Below, in pieces: positions 18,690 to 30,365 of a stretch of DNA of 64,000 bases (the first letter of the stretch is position 1; each line of letters starts with the position of its first letter). A program made the position numbers and the translations under genes. Source of the DNA: Loripinus fragilis (taxonomy: Eukaryota > Mollusca > Bivalvia > Lucinida > Lucinidae); the NCBI GenBank assembly GCA_964019695.1, contig OZ026517.1:54181672-54245671 (forward strand), given 5' to 3'. Below the pieces are notes generated by a model that was given only the letters and a program-made list of their open reading frames with translations, made no database searches and was not told the DNA's origin.

Positions 18690-20490
18690 TAAATGGTTTA
18701 TTCCTGTTCCTCCCACTTTTAGAAATTCATATTCCTGTTATTCCCCACTTTGTAAAATTTAGGACAACTTACCTGTATAGTATAGTCTGTTTCAGACTTA
18801 TTCTACTTCTTCTCAGTAAATCCATTAATCTTGGGATCAACTCTTTAAACTAATTGATAATGAAACTTTCATCTGTTTTAATTTATGAATCTTTATTTAT
18901 CAAAACATAACTACCCTTATTAAAGCCTTTTAATTAAAAATTTATGATTAATTGCACAATTAAACCCCATGATTAATGCAATCAATAGAACAATTCATTA
19001 AATTGAAAACATATCACTTAGGGCATATATTATATACTCTGAAGGATTTTGTGTATCTTCCAAAGTTCTAAAATATGGCAAATGTACTTTGTGAGGAACA
19101 AGCGCGGGGGTCAGAGTCTGGTGCTATGGGGCTACAGGTATATGGTAAGTACATTAATTATTTAGGGGACTTTTGTCAACTTTAACATTTGCAAACAGTT
19201 TGGACCCAAATTGGGCCTAACAGAAAGCCAGTCGTGATCAGTATCCAAAACCATTTGACACTCTGGGTCCGTGGTTTAAAAGCTTTATTTTTGTATCGGG
19301 GACAAGCAGTGCAGGCTTTGAGTTGTGTTCTGATTGTGTGTTTCCAATAACAACCTTTTTTTCAGAAAATAAGTTCATATTGCCCTTTATTGATATTCCA
19401 ATGTTATATCTGAAATATCTCACAATGCACGGTTATAGCATTTTCAAGCAAAGAAGGCTCAGTCGAGCTTATGCCAATGCACAGCCCGGCCTGAGCTTTC
19501 GCTGCTTGTGTTAAACGAGTGAAAAAAATCGGGAAATTTGGTATTTATCACATTTTAAAACAACGAAGGCTCGGTCGAGTTTTTGCCAATGCACAGACTC
19601 GCCTGAGCTTTCGCTGCTCGCATCAAAGAGAAAAATATATGAAAATTTGCATGTTCTAAAAGGTTCCTGTAAACTCCTAAACAATAACTTAGCAATACAA
19701 GTGCTTCCAACTCATGATTGCATGCGGAGACACAGCTGTCTAGTTGAGGCATCGAACAGTATAAAGCTGAAAACAAACTCAAAACTCTGAAACTGGAGAG
19801 GTCACTGTAGTACAGTACGCTGATGCTGAATCCTATCTTTTGCATATTTGAATGATTGAAGAATTTATATCTCAGCGCATCATGGGTTTTGGTATTATAT
19901 CGCATTATCGAGCAATGAAGTCTTAAGCGAGCCTGCGCGCATGCACTCATCATAGCCGTCTCTGTCCGCATATACATAGGATTTAGAGTTTCCATTATAC
20001 AGAGGGTTAGATTAGAAAGTTATTAAATAAGGTTGTAGATATATAGATCTACATGTTAAATATCATGCATATGCGATAAATACCAGTCTCATGCGCTACA
20101 CGTTTGCAACCGCATGAAATTTAAAAAATAATATGAAGTCTGGTTTGTTACAATGATAAGTATGTTTAATCTCAACAAAATAGTGCAGACCCTGATAAAA
20201 TGCCACATATTGCAACATTTTATCTTGCTCTTCAATGCTTGTCTGAATTTGATTATTATAGCAAGACCTAAGTATATACATTTAATCATGGCTTATGTGC
20301 TCAATTATTATCACCTGTATTCGCTTTATACCTGTTTTATGTTTACCTTTACTGAAATAAACTATATGTCCTCAGGTTATGGATTAACACCTTTTCACCT
20401 TATCCACAATTCCTGTTCTTCCCACCCCAAATTTACCTAAAAATCAAAAAGTGGGAGAAACGGGAATACACCGTTTAAATTAGGTCCTGG
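18690..20490. mobile_element. Inverted-repeat pair enclosing about 1.8 kb
   Basis: AATTTAAATGGTTTATTCC with CCTCCCACTTTT at 18,689 and AAAAGTGGGAG with CCGTTTAAATT at about 20,448-20,480 are inverse complements, as are the flanking blocks. Inside, two hairpins of the GCCTGAGCTTTCGCTGCT family (19,446-19,512 and 19,560-19,625) are seen, but no gene. Confidence 0.5.
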
Positions 20491-20671
20491 TGAATTACCG
20501 CGTTCTATTGGCCACTTCATCTGTTTAGGCATTTCCAGTATACAAAGGGCGATTGGAGGTAGTATAGGAAAGGATATTGGTCGTCTGTCTGAATTTCAAA
20601 ATTAACTTTTTCAAAAAAATAACATCTAAGCCCAAACTTTTTGCAAAGATTATCAGCAGGGAAAGAGTTAA

Positions 20672-20883
20672 CCCTTAAAGCGTTAATCACAACTGCAGCA
20701 GACGACAAATTTTGCGACATCTTTCCCAATTTTCAAAAAAAAAAATAAGGTATGACATTTCATGAGAATCGTCTGCCAGCAGACGATTCTCATGAAATAT
20801 CATGCCTTATTTGTTATTTTTGAAAAAGCGGCAAAATTTGTAGTTATCGTCTGCTGCAAATATTATAGGTGGCGCTTTAAGGG
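20672..20883. mobile_element. piggyBac-like MITE with TTAA target duplication
   Basis: TIRs CCCTTAAAGCG and CGCTTTAAGGG are flanked by TTAA (20,668-20,671 and 20,884-20,887). The centre is a hairpin, AGACGATTCTCATGAAAT, around CTGCCAGCAGAC. The right target site ends 12 bp from the kringle B exon, just beyond its donor. Related copies are at 33,642-33,881 and 42,690-42,845. Confidence 0.85.
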
Positions 20884-20899
20884 TTAATCAGTAACTTAC

Positions 20900-21160
20900 C
20901 ATTACACTTCGGAGTATTACATTTTTCTCTGCGCTCAGTTGGGTGCAAAGTATAGCACCAAGGCTGTCCCGACTGATCAGGGTCTCTACAATAGTTATTA
21001 GCTCTCGATAGTGAGCCATCTAGGGGGAAGAAACTGTCGTTGTTGAAAGCATGGGCATGTGGCGTCTGTGATGACCAGAACTGACAGATCCGTCCTTTTG
21101 CAGTATAACTTTGTGTCCCGATGTATTTGTGAGACCTCCCTTCTTCCCAGCAGCAAGTAT
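20900..21160 (-). CDS. Host gene exon: kringle domain B
   Basis: A 261-bp exon, phase 1 at both ends, with acceptor AATTTAG (21,161 upward) and donor GTAAGT (20,899-20,894). It encodes a full kringle: CCWEEG, YIGTQSYTAKGRICQFW, PHAHAF, the hallmark NYCRDPDQSGQPWCYT, then CNTPKC. Seven cysteines: six fit the kringle pattern, with one extra near the start. The phase 1-1 design is that of movable extracellular modules. Kringles bind proteins and lysine-like ligands in secreted proteins and receptors. The exon follows kringle A in the gene and precedes the CUB domain. Confidence 0.93.
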
Positions 21161-21195
21161 CTAAATTTGTAAACACCAAGCATGTATACAGTGTT

Positions 21196-21275
21196 GGGCC
21201 ACCATCGGGCTACCATCGGTCCATCAGCGAAACGCCATTCAATTGGCGTTTCGCTGATGGGTCGGTGGTGGCCCG
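21196..21275. repeat. 80-bp palindrome just upstream of the kringle B acceptor
   Basis: Arms GGGCCACCATCGG / CCATCAGCGAAACGCC and their inverse form a near-perfect palindrome centred on TTCAATTGG. On the coding (minus) strand it lies about 36-115 nt before the splice acceptor. Confidence 0.85.
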
Positions 21276-21329
21276 CTTTCACATGTTAACAGGGAAGCCA
21301 GTATTGGAGATTTTTGTGCTTACCGCTCT

Positions 21330-22106
21330 GGTGACTAGCTAAGGCTGAGATGAGCATGTGTATCTCAGTGCGCGGTCTCGCCAGAGCCTTCGCTGCTCGC
21401 ATACACAAAGTATGAAAGCGTAGGAAGGTTCAGACCGAATTTTAGGCGTTCATCCCAATTTTACGATTGTGTATGCATGTTAGAAAGGCGGACGACTTTA
21501 CGCATTTTCGATATGGAACACATTCCTCTGAGTGTATCTATTGTACTGCAACCCTACCATCTTTAACATTGTCTCGAGCCAAGTAGCGTAACCTAATGTG
21601 CTCTTGGCTGCTTTTAATTTCGTGACCCTTATGTCACGCTTATAACAGTGTCCACTAGTCTGGCACCCCGCGTCTCTTTGTGTACTAAAAGCAGAGGCAG
21701 GGTACCAGACTACAGTGTCCACATGCAATATCGCGCAATATGAAGGCTTTTTCGCACATCTTGCCAAATTTAAGATAAGAAATATAGAGGTTTTTGGTCA
21801 CAGAGGGGCCAAATTAGCTCCTTAATGCACGTAGCTCTTTATTACTTGCTACCCTGTGAGCCGTGACGCGATTTATTCACATTGTAAGTTTTTAAAGCAA
21901 AGGCTACATTTTGACAAGTGTATATACTCAGACGAGCCTGTGCAGCCTCCTTGTAAGCTTAGAGACTCCAAATGATGTTCAGTAGCTTAACACCTAAAGA
22001 ATATTTAAGCGACTAGCAAAGGCACTGATCAGACTGCGCGCGTGCGCAGACTGATCTGAGCATTTGCTTGTCGCACATACCATGATGCAAATCTCATGTC
22101 GTGGCT
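21330..22106. mobile_element. Hairpins and a second copy of the GAGCCRYGACATG MITE
   Basis: A GCCAGAGCCTTCGCTGCTCGC hairpin fragment lies at about 21,340-21,402, and a palindrome with TAGTCTGGCACCC / GGGTACCAGACTA at about 21,645-21,715. A MITE of the family at 9,137 spans about 21,850-22,106 (inner hairpin 22,008-22,074). No gene is seen; the ORF at 21,498-21,767 is not supported by splice sites or motifs. Confidence 0.6.
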
Positions 22107-22691
22107 CAAATAGGTAAGCAAATTATTAATAAAGAGTTGGTGAAAATAACGAGCCCTGGGCCCGGAATTACAATGCCTCCTTAGAGTTAAGGAAGACTTA
22201 AGCTAAGTATTGATATTTCAACATGCTATATTAAATGCTAAATAGATTGCCTGGATCGATGCATTACTTGTGGCCAAAGGAATCATTGTGATCTTCAGAA
22301 AAAAATGAAACTATTTTGATTTTATTCAGTTTTCGCATTCTGAAAAATCAATGCTTATTTAAGTCTACCTTAACTTTAAAGGTCTTGTGAACCTTCAAAA
22401 AACTTGTTTAAACTCATATTGATTGAAAAGCCAGTAATGAGAGAAACAGAATGCCGAAAGCCCCATCAAAAAATTCAAAATAGTTACAAAGTTATGTAGG
22501 TTTCAAAATTTAATTAGATGAAAATATGCGAGAGGCTCGTATGACGTCATTTGAGCTTTTTGAAAAATTAAATTTAATATGACATTTTGAAAAAAATTAT
22601 CTCGAAACAATATTGTGGGCGGGGCTTAAGCCCCGTTCTCACTGTCCCGGTTTAAGGTGCCGGTTCACCCCGGTTTGATGATCCGGGATGA

Positions 22692-22958
22692 ACCGTGATG
22701 AACCGTGTCACAACCGTGGCGGCACCGTGAACAACCTTGGAGATCCTGGATGAACCGTGTTGAACCGTGTTAAACCGGCTCATGTCCCCGGTTGTTTTAA
22801 AATGTTTAAAACAACTGGGACTCACCGGGAGTAACCGGGAAGGCTGTCAAATACCGTGATAAACCGGGAAGACGCCGGGAGCAACCGTGTCTCCACCGGG
22901 ACGGCGTCGGGGCGATACCGGCGTAATCCGGGAACATCCGTGTCTCCACCGTGATAAA
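22692..22958. repeat. ACCG motif array, left end of the TTAA element
   Basis: (A/T)CC(G/T) with following TG or GG recurs at about 22,692, 22,702, 22,713, 22,724, 22,734, 22,744, 22,754, 22,764, 22,774, then 22,824, 22,834, 22,853, 22,863, 22,874, 22,884, 22,895, 22,917, 22,927, 22,937, 22,948, 22,958. Steps are 10 or 11 bp or multiples. The sequence between motifs is not conserved. Confidence 0.85.
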
Positions 22959-23170
22959 CCGTGTGGTTCCACTGCCTATGTATATGTAATAAAATGCAAA
23001 ATAAAAATGAAAAGTCACTCCTGCTGCACCTAAAATGAAATTGGATTCATCCAAATGATAAGGATGGGAAAGTCCATTCGTCACAAGTTGTTTAAATTGT
23101 CAGCAGTATAAATGTGCTCATTTACAAGGCTAAATATGAATAAATGCACTTATAATTACTGAAGAGTCAA

Positions 23171-23706
23171 GCATATATGAGCCACGACATGAGATCTCCA
23201 ACAACGTGGTAGTTGCCATTAGCAAAGCCTCAGATCAGCCTGCGCCTAGGCGCAGTCTGATCAGAGCCTTTGCTTGTCGCTTGATTATTCTATGACTGTT
23301 AAGCTACTGACCGAACAACTTTACAGCTTAATTGGGTACTGCACAGGCTTGTCTGAGTCTACACTTCTCAAAATATCACATTGTTGGAAATCACATGCCC
23401 CGCTCAAAGTGTTTATATATTTTTACGAAAAAGCAAGACAATCTGGGCCTAGAATTACAATGTATCCTTAAAGTTAAGGAGTACTTAAGTTAAGTATTGA
23501 ATTTCCAGGATGCGAAAAATAACGTTTCCAAACTGATTAAAACCAAAATAGTTTCATTTTTTCTGTAGATCACAATGATATCTTTGACCATGAGTACTGC
23601 ATCGTTCTTGGCAATTTATTAAGCATTCAATGTACATGTTGAAGTATCAAGACTTAAATTAAGTCTTCCTTAACTTTAAGGAGGCTTTGTAATTCTGGGC
23701 CCAGAT
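23171..23706. mobile_element. Two MITEs inside the TTAA element
   Basis: 23,171-23,405 is an inverted copy of the MITE at 9,137, with the inner AGCAAAGGCTC hairpin seen at 23,218-23,281. 23,441-23,706 is the intact CTGGGCCC MITE. Both are non-coding. Confidence 0.75.
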
Positions 23707-25741
23707 CAACAACATTTAAACCTCGTCGTAAGAAAACAGGTCTGCTTCTGCTTATTTGTCATGCAACTGAGCTGCGAGGTTACTAGCCTAGTACAAATAA
23801 GGATGAAACTAACGACTATCGACTAATGACTAAAAACCAAACTCACTGTGTATAATAGTGTACACTGTGTAACTAAACACAAAAAAGCGACAGCTACGTG
23901 CTACAACCTTTATAGTGTAGCGGCTAGTAAACATGACTCGTAGGCTTGTGGTAACGGGTTTGAGCCTCATGACGGACAATCTTTGGACCGCTTATATACA
24001 TGCTGATAGGGATTTAAACTAACAGCTATTATTAAAGGATAGTCTTCTCTATCCACTTTGTCTCTTGGTTGGCACGACAGTAGATCGAGCGACTGCATGA
24101 TTGACCAGCTGTTTTAAAATGACAGATTAATTCTATCGATGTTAGTTTGATCGCCATTCAGCTAAAAGAGGATGTATAGGCACCCTAAGTTTACCTCCCC
24201 AATGAGAGCTGGAGTCTTAACTTTCATAGGTACTGTCGGGTAATGTAAAACGTGTTGCACAGAGTATCTACCTTCTTTCTAGAGGAAAATCTGCCTTTCC
24301 AAAACCATTTGTCCGTTCCTGATAGACCAACTAGTACACGGGGTGCAACGTTTGTGTGCTAGGAGTCAACTGTTTTCGTTTTATTAAAATTAAATTTGTT
24401 TGGATAGGTCTTGTTATATATTTACTAGTGAACGATTTGTAGAGTATTTGGTCTTTGTTACATAGGTAAAAAGAATACAAATGTTTCGATGTTTGTCTGA
24501 ACTATTAGACGCCCAGAAAATTGCATATTGAAGTTTTTAGCGCACCACACATATTCAGTCGAGATTTCAAGATACTAGTAATGTAACATAGCAGTCTCCA
24601 CATCGTGCACTAGGTCAAATATATGACGACATCTACTCATTCAAATTTGATATGAAAAAAGCAAAACGGTGGACCTCTAAATCACAATATGCTGCACCCC
24701 GTGATAAGCAACATGACCAGTCTATCGGAGCCTTTAATTACAGACAAATATCCAGGTTCATTGGTTTGTTTCTACGAATGGAAAAAATCGACTTCCTGAA
24801 CAACTCGGCAAAATCGAAATAGGATAGAGAGACAGACTTACTCATAAGGCTTCTGGGTTAATTCAAAATTAAGTAACTCAAGAAGACCCTGTCTTTTCTG
24901 TTATAATTATTACAGCTCTACCAATAAGGCGGCGATCACGAACGCTCTGATTGCCCAAAACAACGGCTTCGATCATTTACCAAAGTAGAAGAATGTTGCA
25001 GAAGTACGGCTTTACTGTGTGTGACAAGCCAGCACACAACTCGACTATCACGGTTACTTTTCTCCTAGGGTAGGGCAAAAAGTTCCAATAAATCAAAAAC
25101 AAAGTTTCATATATGAAATACCATATTTAATGATTATTTAGCAATATAATGATTCATAGCAATATAATTATTCAGAAGTTAGATATATTAGCGGTATTCA
25201 ATGCAATAAACGATGGCTAAATTGTATATATTGAGGGGCCACAAGTTATATTTTCGGAAAAAATGCATTCTTTCACTGACGATCGATTTTGTCTTAGCAA
25301 ACAGTGTAGACTCTGATCAAATGCGCATCTGGGTCTGCACTGTTTGCCAAAATACGGATTTAGCAGCCAATAGTAGATAAAGGGATATTAATGTCTGCGA
25401 ATAATTTGGTCGTTTTATTAACACTTCCTACACTCAAACCAATTAAGTGAGTGAAGAGCTATCCTACAAAAGTAAACAGCAGAGCAAGGTGTGTCCGAAA
25501 TGTCATGTGTGTGATCAAAAAAGTGAGTATGACCAGGAAATGATGCAATCATAGACCACAAGCTAACCCTCGCCACCGTGAATTAAACACAGACCACTGA
25601 CAGCTACACGACAACCGTTAGACTGCATTTTAATGAAATGTTTAGAGTAATCTCTCCAGAATCAAGTGACCTCACACCGGATGGCGTGCGTGCGTGCGAG
25701 CGTGCGTGCGTGTGTAAATTTCCGTCAACAGCTTAGGTCAA
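23707..25741. other. Interior of the TTAA element, no recognised gene
   Basis: A SINE-like fragment with a box B-like GGTTTGAGCCTCA lies near 23,956. An AACAGTG hairpin is at 25,297-25,349. A GCGT microsatellite is at about 25,685-25,718. Other sequence is unassigned. Confidence 0.4.
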
Positions 25742-25864
25742 ATGGAGCCAGTGTCATGGCTTAAAGCCGCATCTGACAAACTGAAGAAGCCAGATAGCCG
25801 TAGTAGAAAGGAAGTCTATAATCGATATTTCGATAACTCTCGGCGACTGCTAAGGTCAGTCTAA
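25742..25864 (+). CDS. Possible small exon inside the TTAA element
   Basis: ATG at 25,742 opens 40 codons (MEPVSWLKAASDKLKKPDS, later RYFDNSRRLL) with a basic, helix-like composition unlike its AT-rich surroundings. It reaches a good 5' splice site, AAG|GTCAGT, at about 25,855, just before an in-frame stop. It could be the first coding exon of a gene carried by the element. No family recognised and no homologue can be checked here. Confidence 0.3.
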   Translation: MEPVSWLKAASDKLKKPDSRSRKEVYNRYFDNSRRLLRSV

Positions 25865-26016
25865 GTATGGGTTCTCAAACCCAACCCCCTCCCCTTCCCT
25901 TACTAACAAACACACGCACTCACGTGTTTGTTTGCATCTCCATACCCAACATATCAACGAAAAGCATTTACAACTACATCACTTCGCCTGGCATATAAAA
26001 AAAAGTATCGGCGTTT

Positions 26017-26346
26017 GTGTTGGTGCATGCACTGAGTTTCCTTCGATTAAACTTGACTTGTCCAATGGATACCAGGGCTATTTTATACAAGGCACTGTTT
26101 GGGCCCAGGTTTCGGGTGTGCAAGGACTGTTTTGACTCCCTGTCTGACAGACGCAGAGATGAAAGGTGTGAAGGTGCGGGGAAGACTGCATGTGAGCTCT
26201 TGTACAGCCAGAGTCGTGTTGGTGTAGTGGGATCTCAGCTGTTCAGAGCTGCAGGGAATACAGAAACAGGCTTCGCTAACCTTATTTCTATTGCCTTTAT
26301 AACAGCCTGGCAATCATTTATCAAAGAAGGTGCATGTCAGGGCTAG
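26017..26346 (+). CDS. Unassigned ORF inside the TTAA element
   Basis: A 109-codon frame with a G/C-richer central part (VCKDCFDSLSDRRRDERCEG, then AGKTACELLYSQS). The CX2C pair and charged run give it a protein-like look, and it lies about 200 bp after the possible exon at 25,742. No domain is recognised. It may be chance or a remnant of an element gene. Confidence 0.2.
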   Translation: MLVHALSFLRLNLTCPMDTRAILYKALFGPRFRVCKDCFDSLSDRRRDERCEGAGKTACELLYSQSRVGVVGSQLFRAAGNTETGFANLISIAFITAWQSFIKEGACQG

Positions 26347-27650
26347 TGGGGTTCCCGTCCATATGGGTGTCGCCGCCCGAGTGCTTATTTGGACGGTTTT
26401 AGCTTGGTTTGGGGTTTTGGCTGAAGATGTTATTGCGGAGACGTTTGTGGGTTAAACTCGAATACACTACCCTCTGGGTTTTGGCCGAGTCAGGTGGTAT
26501 ATATTTCCCTAGGGACTTCTCATAAGTTGAATAGTTTTAACTGCAGATCGCCGATATAACCATGAGTAGTATCTGAATGGCCACTTGTTCGAGACTCAAC
26601 AGGGCCAATGTGTTGTGTCCTTTAGGGAGACACTTTATATGTTCTGCTTAGAACTGGTTTAACCCAAAAATTTATGAAACGTCCCGATATGACTGAAAGA
26701 TTGTTGACTGATGAGTAAACCATCAGCGCAGACAAAAAAGACATTTCGACATTATTTGAACACAGTCATTTCAAAAGCCCAATAATGCCTAGCACCCATA
26801 CACTGTATAAAGGAATTTGACAAACAGTGCAGATCCAACATAGACACAAGGCAGATGGTGAATGAAATAATGTCTGAAAAGGTCTACGCTGTTTGCTTAA
26901 ATGATACAACAATTTCTGTTAAGTGATCAAGCAAAACTAAAGACCCTATAATTACAGATCGACCAGTCAGTTTAAATGGATTGAAGACTCCAGCAGCATA
27001 AATGGATTAACCGATCTACACTGTTCCATACTTAATCAATATTGAGTGTCCACTATTTCGTTGCCCTAATTGAGACAGCGGAGGGGAAAGGATGACCATA
27101 GAAACTAGTTTTAGAACGAATTTCGTCCAAAACGGGGTCTCTGAATTGGCAGCCAAGCACATTGAAGATTGCACCGGGGGTCCCACCAGTGTGAGGTGAA
27201 AAACAGGTCTTTTCGACATCCCAAAGTGTTTCTAAAACTATATAATGTTATTATGTGATATCATATAAAACATTATTTTGGGTCTACATGTACATTGGCA
27301 CATTCTTCAGTCCCAGTGAAAGAACAAATAAAAAATAAAAAAAGCCACTTGAGCGTTAGACTGGGAATCGAAAGGCTAATGCCAGTTCGAGACTCACCTC
27401 CAGCGCAGTCACTATTACACACGTTATCCACTGCTTACTACTGGTTCAACCTATGAAAAAAGGAAATCGTCCCGACATTACTGAAAATTTGTTGACGCGG
27501 ATGTAAAGCTCCAAACACAAACAAACAAAAACTTGAAAAAATGAAAAAAGTCAATAAGCAATGCTTATTAGATACCCCCCGCACAGTAAGAGTCAGTGAA
27601 AAAACTTGGCAAGTTATAGTTCGAACAAGAAGACCTTAGTTTTGATAAGA
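26347..27650. other. Interior of the TTAA element with SINE fragments
   Basis: SINE tail-like sequence at 26,655-26,720 (AACGTCCCGATATGACTG, then AAAGATTGTTGA). A fuller copy at about 27,345-27,530 has box B-like AGTTCGAGACTCACC. A decayed AACAGTG hairpin lies at 26,818-26,896. No gene. Confidence 0.4.
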
Positions 27651-27669
27651 AGATTTCAGTAGAATCTTT

Positions 27670-28510
27670 GCAAACAAAAATTATAAACTTCTTCATGCAT
27701 ATGTTCAATGTGTCTACATTGTATCTGCAAAGTATCAAATTGCTCCATCAAAAGCTGTAGTAGGAGTTGATAGGCCCATAAAGGCACTATCCATGCATAT
27801 ACAAAAGCCATATAAGGGAATAATTGTCTAAGTTCAACAAAACTTATAAACTCCTTCATGCATATGTTCATTGTGTCTACATTGTATTGACAAAGTATCA
27901 AATTGTTCCATCAAAAGCTGTGGTAGGAGTTGATCGGCCCATGAAGGCACTATCAATGCATATACAAAAGCCTAATATGGGAAAAATTGTCTAAGTTCTC
28001 ACAGCTGTCATTTCGTCAAAAATTATTTTTTGTGAACCAAACTCCTTCATGCATATGTTCAATGTGTTTAAATTGTATAGGCAAAGTCTCAAATTGTTCC
28101 ATCAAAAGCTGTGGTAGGAGTTGATCGGCCCATAAAGGCACCATCTATGCATATACAAAAGCCTTATTAGGGACAAATTGTCTAAGTTCTCACAGCTGTC
28201 ATTTTGTCAAAAAATATTTTTTCTAAACCAAACTCCTTCATGCATATGTTAAATGTGTCTACATTGTATAGGCAAAGTATCAAATTGCTCCATAAAAAGC
28301 TGTGGTAGGAGTTGATCAGCCCATAAAGGCACCGTCTATGCATATACAAACACCTTATAAGGGAAAAATTGTCTAAGTTCTCACAGCTGTCATTTTGTCA
28401 AAAATTATTTTTTCCGAACTAAATTCCTTCATGCATATGTTCAATGTGTCTACATTGTACAGGAAAAGTATCAAATTGTTCCATCAAAAGCTGTGGTAGG
28501 AGTTGATTGG
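27670..28510. repeat. Tandem repeat, about 180-bp unit, five copies
   Basis: Units contain AAACTCCTTCATGCATATGT, TTGTTCCATCAAAAGCTGTG and GTAGGAGTTGATCGGCCC. Copies are 85-95% alike by eye. The ORF on the minus strand follows the repeat and is not a gene. Confidence 0.85.
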
Positions 28511-29450
28511 CCCGTGTATGGCCTATAATAGCATAAGCATAAAGCACTATATTAAAAGCCATTTAGAACTACAAAGGGAAATAACTCTAATAGAATTGGC
28601 CCCTAGCCCTTACTTGTTTGTCTAAAGTATTTGTCTTGCATATATGAACATGTTTGCAAGGTTTGATGAAAATCAGTGTATGGCCTATAATAGCATAAGC
28701 ATAAAGCACTATATTAAAAGCCATTTAGAACTACAAAGGGAAATAATTCTAATAGAATTGGCCCCTAGCCCTTACTTTTTTGTCTAAAGTATTTGTCTTG
28801 CATATATGAACATGTTTGCAAGGTTGATTGGCCCGTGTATGGCCTATAATAGCATAAGCATAAAGCACTATATTAAAAGCCATTTAGAACTACAAAGGGA
28901 AATAATTCTAATAGAATTGGCCCCTAACCCTTACTTTTTTGTCTAAAGTATTTGTCTTGCATATATGAACATGTTTGCAAGGTTGATTGGCCCGTGTATG
29001 GCCTATAATAGCATAAGCATAAAGCACTATATTAAAAGCCATTTAGAACTACAAAGGGAAATAACTCTAATAGAATTGGCCTCTAGCCCTTACTTATTTG
29101 TCTAAAGTATTTGTCTTGCATATATGAACATGTTTGCAAGGTTTGATGAAAATCGGTGTAAGGCCTATAATAGCATAAGCATAAAGCACTATATTAAAAG
29201 CCATTTAGAACTACAAAGGGAAATAACTCTAATAGAATTGGCCCCTAGCCCTTACTTTTTTGACTAAAGTATTTGTCTTGCATATATGAACATGTTTGCA
29301 AGGTTTGATGAAAATCCAGCAATGACTCTTCGAGTTATTAAGGAAACAAAGCGTTACGGACGGACGGACGGAAGGACGGACGCACGGACGCACGGAGGGA
29401 CAACGTGAAAACAGTATACCCCCTACAAACAAAGTTTGCGGGGGGTATAA
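28511..29450. repeat. Tandem repeat, about 160-bp unit, with GGACGGAC tail and terminal hairpin
   Basis: Five units contain GTGTATGGCCTATAATAGCA and CATATATGAACATGTTTGCA. They end in GAAAATCC..., a run of (A/G)CGGACGG and the hairpin TATACCCCC...GGGGGGTATA (about 29,418-29,450). This tail is typical of a non-coding repeat family common in bivalves. Confidence 0.8.
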
Positions 29451-30040
29451 ATATATATGTTAGGTAGGAATCGAACCAGCGACCACCGGTGTACGAGTCA
29501 GCTGTTCTAACCACTAGACCACAGAGTCTGCTGTATTGCATGTCTCTTATTTCGTTTTCTTATTTTAAACATGTTTGTAACTTTAGACGAGTACAACTAT
29601 CCATAACAGTGAATATACGTCATTGTACGCGCATGAATAATTTTCTAAGCGAGGCGGATCTAGTTTCCATTAATATTTGTATCAATCAAAATTACAAATA
29701 AACATGAACATTATTCAAGAAATAGACTGGAACTAATGATACTGAAGTTTGGGCTCTTATTTACACGAGCAGAAGCTGGCGATGTAGCAAATTTGTTGTG
29801 TTTTAAAATGTTGTTAAGTACAAGATGAAACCGCCACCATTCCTTAGTCATAAACTTTAGTCTTAGTCGTTAGTCAATCCTTATTTGTACTTGTCTACTA
29901 GGCAATTTTGCTTTCGCTACTCAGATCATGATTCCTCTAGTAACTCGTTTATGGATATGCAGTCCAATTTGTGTCATAACTGTTATGCGATAGAGACAGA
30001 AGAAAACTGATGTTACTCCACGTTTTTATCCTGGTTTTAT
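29451..30040. other. tRNA-like SINE head and inner inverted block
   Basis: On the minus strand, 29,525-29,460 has box A-like TGGTCTAGTGGTTAGAAC and box B-like GGTTCGATTCC, but no 7-bp acceptor stem, so it is a SINE or tRNA pseudogene. 29,840-29,910 is an inverted match to about 23,775-23,840. Confidence 0.5.
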
Positions 30041-30052
30041 AGTGTAGAGTAG

Positions 30053-30365
30053 CACCGGGACGCAACCGTGGCCCTACCGGCATGTAACCGTGGCGCAACC
30101 GGCAGTTACCGGGACATCACCGTAAACAACCTGGGTAACACCGGGGTATACCGGCACGAACCGTGGCTCCACCGTGCTGCACCGTAAGTGCTCCGTGGTG
30201 AACCGGGGCTCAACCTGCGTCTTGCTTTCTCGAGAACCGGGGCTATACCGGGGTAACGTCGGCACAGTGAGAACGCAATTTATTTTTTATGAAATGTGTC
30301 CCGGTGCATCACGGTGTACCGGCTGTCCTGCATCGGGATGAACCGTGGCTACACCGGCACAGTGA
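30053..30365. repeat. ACCG motif array, right end of the TTAA element
   Basis: ACC(G/T) starts at 30,053, 30,065, 30,076, 30,087, 30,098, 30,108, 30,119, 30,129, 30,140, 30,150, 30,160, 30,171, 30,181, then TCCG at 30,192, 30,202, 30,213, 30,236 and 30,247. From 30,065 to 30,181 the mean step is 10.5 bp, one turn of B-DNA. CGGT on the other strand and more ACCG follow to 30,353. Confidence 0.88.

Noticed and set aside
19555..19995. 146-codon minus-strand ORF
   Set aside because: It crosses two hairpin repeats of the GAGCCTTCGCTGCTCG family and has mixed composition without a domain.
21498..21767. Cys-containing minus-strand ORF as another exon of the kringle gene
   Set aside because: No acceptor or donor in the right phase was found, and part of it is a palindromic repeat.
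29460..29525. Functional tRNA gene on the minus strand
   Set aside because: Box A and B are good, but no 7-bp acceptor stem pairs at the ends; it is a SINE head or pseudogene.
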